Origin: Bacteroidota bacterium
Lineage (GTDB): Bacteria > Bacteroidota > Bacteroidia > Bacteroidales > UBA12481
Reading direction: 5' to 3'
DNA length: 7,330 nt
Assembly (NCBI GenBank): GCA_030592205.1
Contig: JAUVKA010000200.1
Location: 1 to 7,330, forward strand
Shown: positions 6,795 through 7,330 of the stretch, one piece after another
How positions within the stretch are numbered: position 1 is the stretch's first letter
How the letters are laid out: each line of letters starts with the position of its first letter
Position numbers and translations under genes: made by a program
Notes under the pieces: model-generated
The model's input: the letters and a program-made list of their open reading frames with translations, nothing else
Database searches by the model: none
Told to the model about the DNA's origin: nothing

Positions 6795-6800
6795 AAAGGA
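6795..6800 (+). promoter_or_regulatory. Shine-Dalgarno-like site of the FAH-family gene
   Basis: AAAGGA lies three bases before ATG 6804. It is the only purine-rich, Shine-Dalgarno-like site seen just ahead of a start codon in this window, where other genes lack one. It supports 6804 over the in-frame upstream ATG at 6783, although the spacing is short. Confidence 0.45.
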
Positions 6801-6803
6801 CAG

Positions 6804-7330
6804 ATGAAGATAATAGCTATTGGAAGAAACTATGCTGAACATGCCAGGGAGTTAAATAATCCTTTACCATCTGAACCAGTGGTGTTTCTGATGCCGAGCA
6901 CATGCATTATTCAGAGAAATAAACCCTTCTATTATCCTGATTTTTCTAAGGATATTCATCATGAGGTGGAGTTGGTTCTGAAGATCTCCAGAGTGGGGAA
7001 GAATATCGACACAAAATTTGCTCATAGGTATTACGATCAGATTGGTGTTGGTATTGACTTTACAGCAAGAGACTTGCAGAAGATTGCAAAGGAAAAGGGG
7101 CTGCCATGGGAGAAGGCCAAAGCTTTTGATGGGGCTGCACCTCTTGGTAGGTTTTTGGATAAAGAGCAGTTTTCAGATGTTCAAAATATCCCTTTTAGTC
7201 TGAAAATAAATGGTAAGCAGGTTCAGCAAGGTAATTCCAGTGATATGATTTTTTCATTTGATCAGCTGATTACCTATGTATCGAAGTTTTTTTCCTTACA
7301 GATTGGCGACTTGATTTTCACAGGTACTCC
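6804..7330 (+). CDS. FAHD1-like fumarylacetoacetate hydrolase family protein (3' truncated)
   Basis: 175 complete codons are visible and the frame stays open to the window end; homologues of about 200-225 residues suggest that some 30-45 are missing. The protein closely resembles FAHD1, an acylpyruvase/oxaloacetate decarboxylase. Shared features are IGRNYAEHARELNN (6-19), EPVVFLMPST (24-33), HHEVELV (52-58), GIDFTARDLQ (83-92), KGLPWEKAKAFD (98-109), SSDMIFS (145-151) and GDLIFTGTP at the break. Metal ligands by family analogy are Glu54, Glu56 and Asp85, and Lys106 matches the catalytic lysine of FAHD1. The actual substrate of bacterial members is often unknown, so only the superfamily and likely metal-dependent C-C bond cleavage are safe. 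ATG 6804 gives the family start; an in-frame ATG at 6783 would add seven residues and overlap the exonuclease stop. It likely shares a transcript with the exonuclease, but no functional link is evident. Confidence 0.92.
   Translation, partial: MKIIAIGRNYAEHARELNNPLPSEPVVFLMPSTCIIQRNKPFYYPDFSKDIHHEVELVLKISRVGKNIDTKFAHRYYDQIGVGIDFTARDLQKIAKEKGLPWEKAKAFDGAAPLGRFLDKEQFSDVQNIPFSLKINGKQVQQGNSSDMIFSFDQLITYVSKFFSLQIGDLIFTGT

Noticed and set aside
7018..7203. Open frame of 61 codons on the plus strand
   Set aside because: It is out of frame inside the FAH-family gene, whose own frame carries the metal-binding and lysine motifs.
1..7330. CRISPR array, tRNA or rRNA gene, insertion sequence, phage or toxin-antitoxin gene
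   Set aside because: No spaced direct repeats, RNA gene signatures, transposase motifs or terminal inverted repeats were seen; almost all of the window is accounted for by conserved genes.

Overview
The window reads as ordinary chromosomal sequence from a member of the Bacteroidota. The evidence is the GldF/GldG pair, which is characteristic of that phylum, dnaN placed next to gld genes instead of next to dnaA, AT-leaning sequence, and start codons that mostly lack a Shine-Dalgarno sequence. A free-living, non-Bacteroidaceae lineage (Flavobacteriia, Cytophagia or Marinilabiliales-like) is my inference; the sequence does not fix it further. All seven genes and the one gene tail lie on the + strand.

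Layout. Positions 1-63 are the last 20 codons of an unidentified upstream gene. lpxB (78-1202) makes the lipid A disaccharide. gldF (1234-1965) and gldG (1982-3712) encode the permease and the periplasmic auxiliary subunit of a Gld-type ABC transporter. A DUF4340-type membrane-anchored protein follows at 3720-4721. Gaps of 31, 16 and 7 bp suggest one transcription unit from lpxB through the DUF4340 gene. A 100-bp gap (4722-4821) with an inverted repeat and a weak promoter-like box precedes dnaN (4822-5952), the sliding clamp. dnaN ends in a clear intrinsic terminator (5978-6007). Directly after it come a DEDDh 3'-5' exonuclease with an ExoX-like C-terminal domain (6014-6793) and, 10 bp later, an FAHD1-like fumarylacetoacetate hydrolase family gene (6804-7330), which is cut off by the window edge.

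How the genes relate. The first half is envelope biology: lipid A synthesis plus a membrane transporter assembly whose ATPase (GldA-like) is not in the window. The second half is DNA replication or repair (clamp and exonuclease), followed by a small-molecule enzyme. The arrangement looks vertically inherited: no transposase, integrase, phage gene, CRISPR array, tRNA or rRNA was seen, and nothing suggests recent transfer.

I did not find a convincing undescribed system. The points most worth a second look are the DUF4340 protein as a possible third component of the GldFG machine, and the terminator hairpin placed almost on top of the exonuclease start codon.
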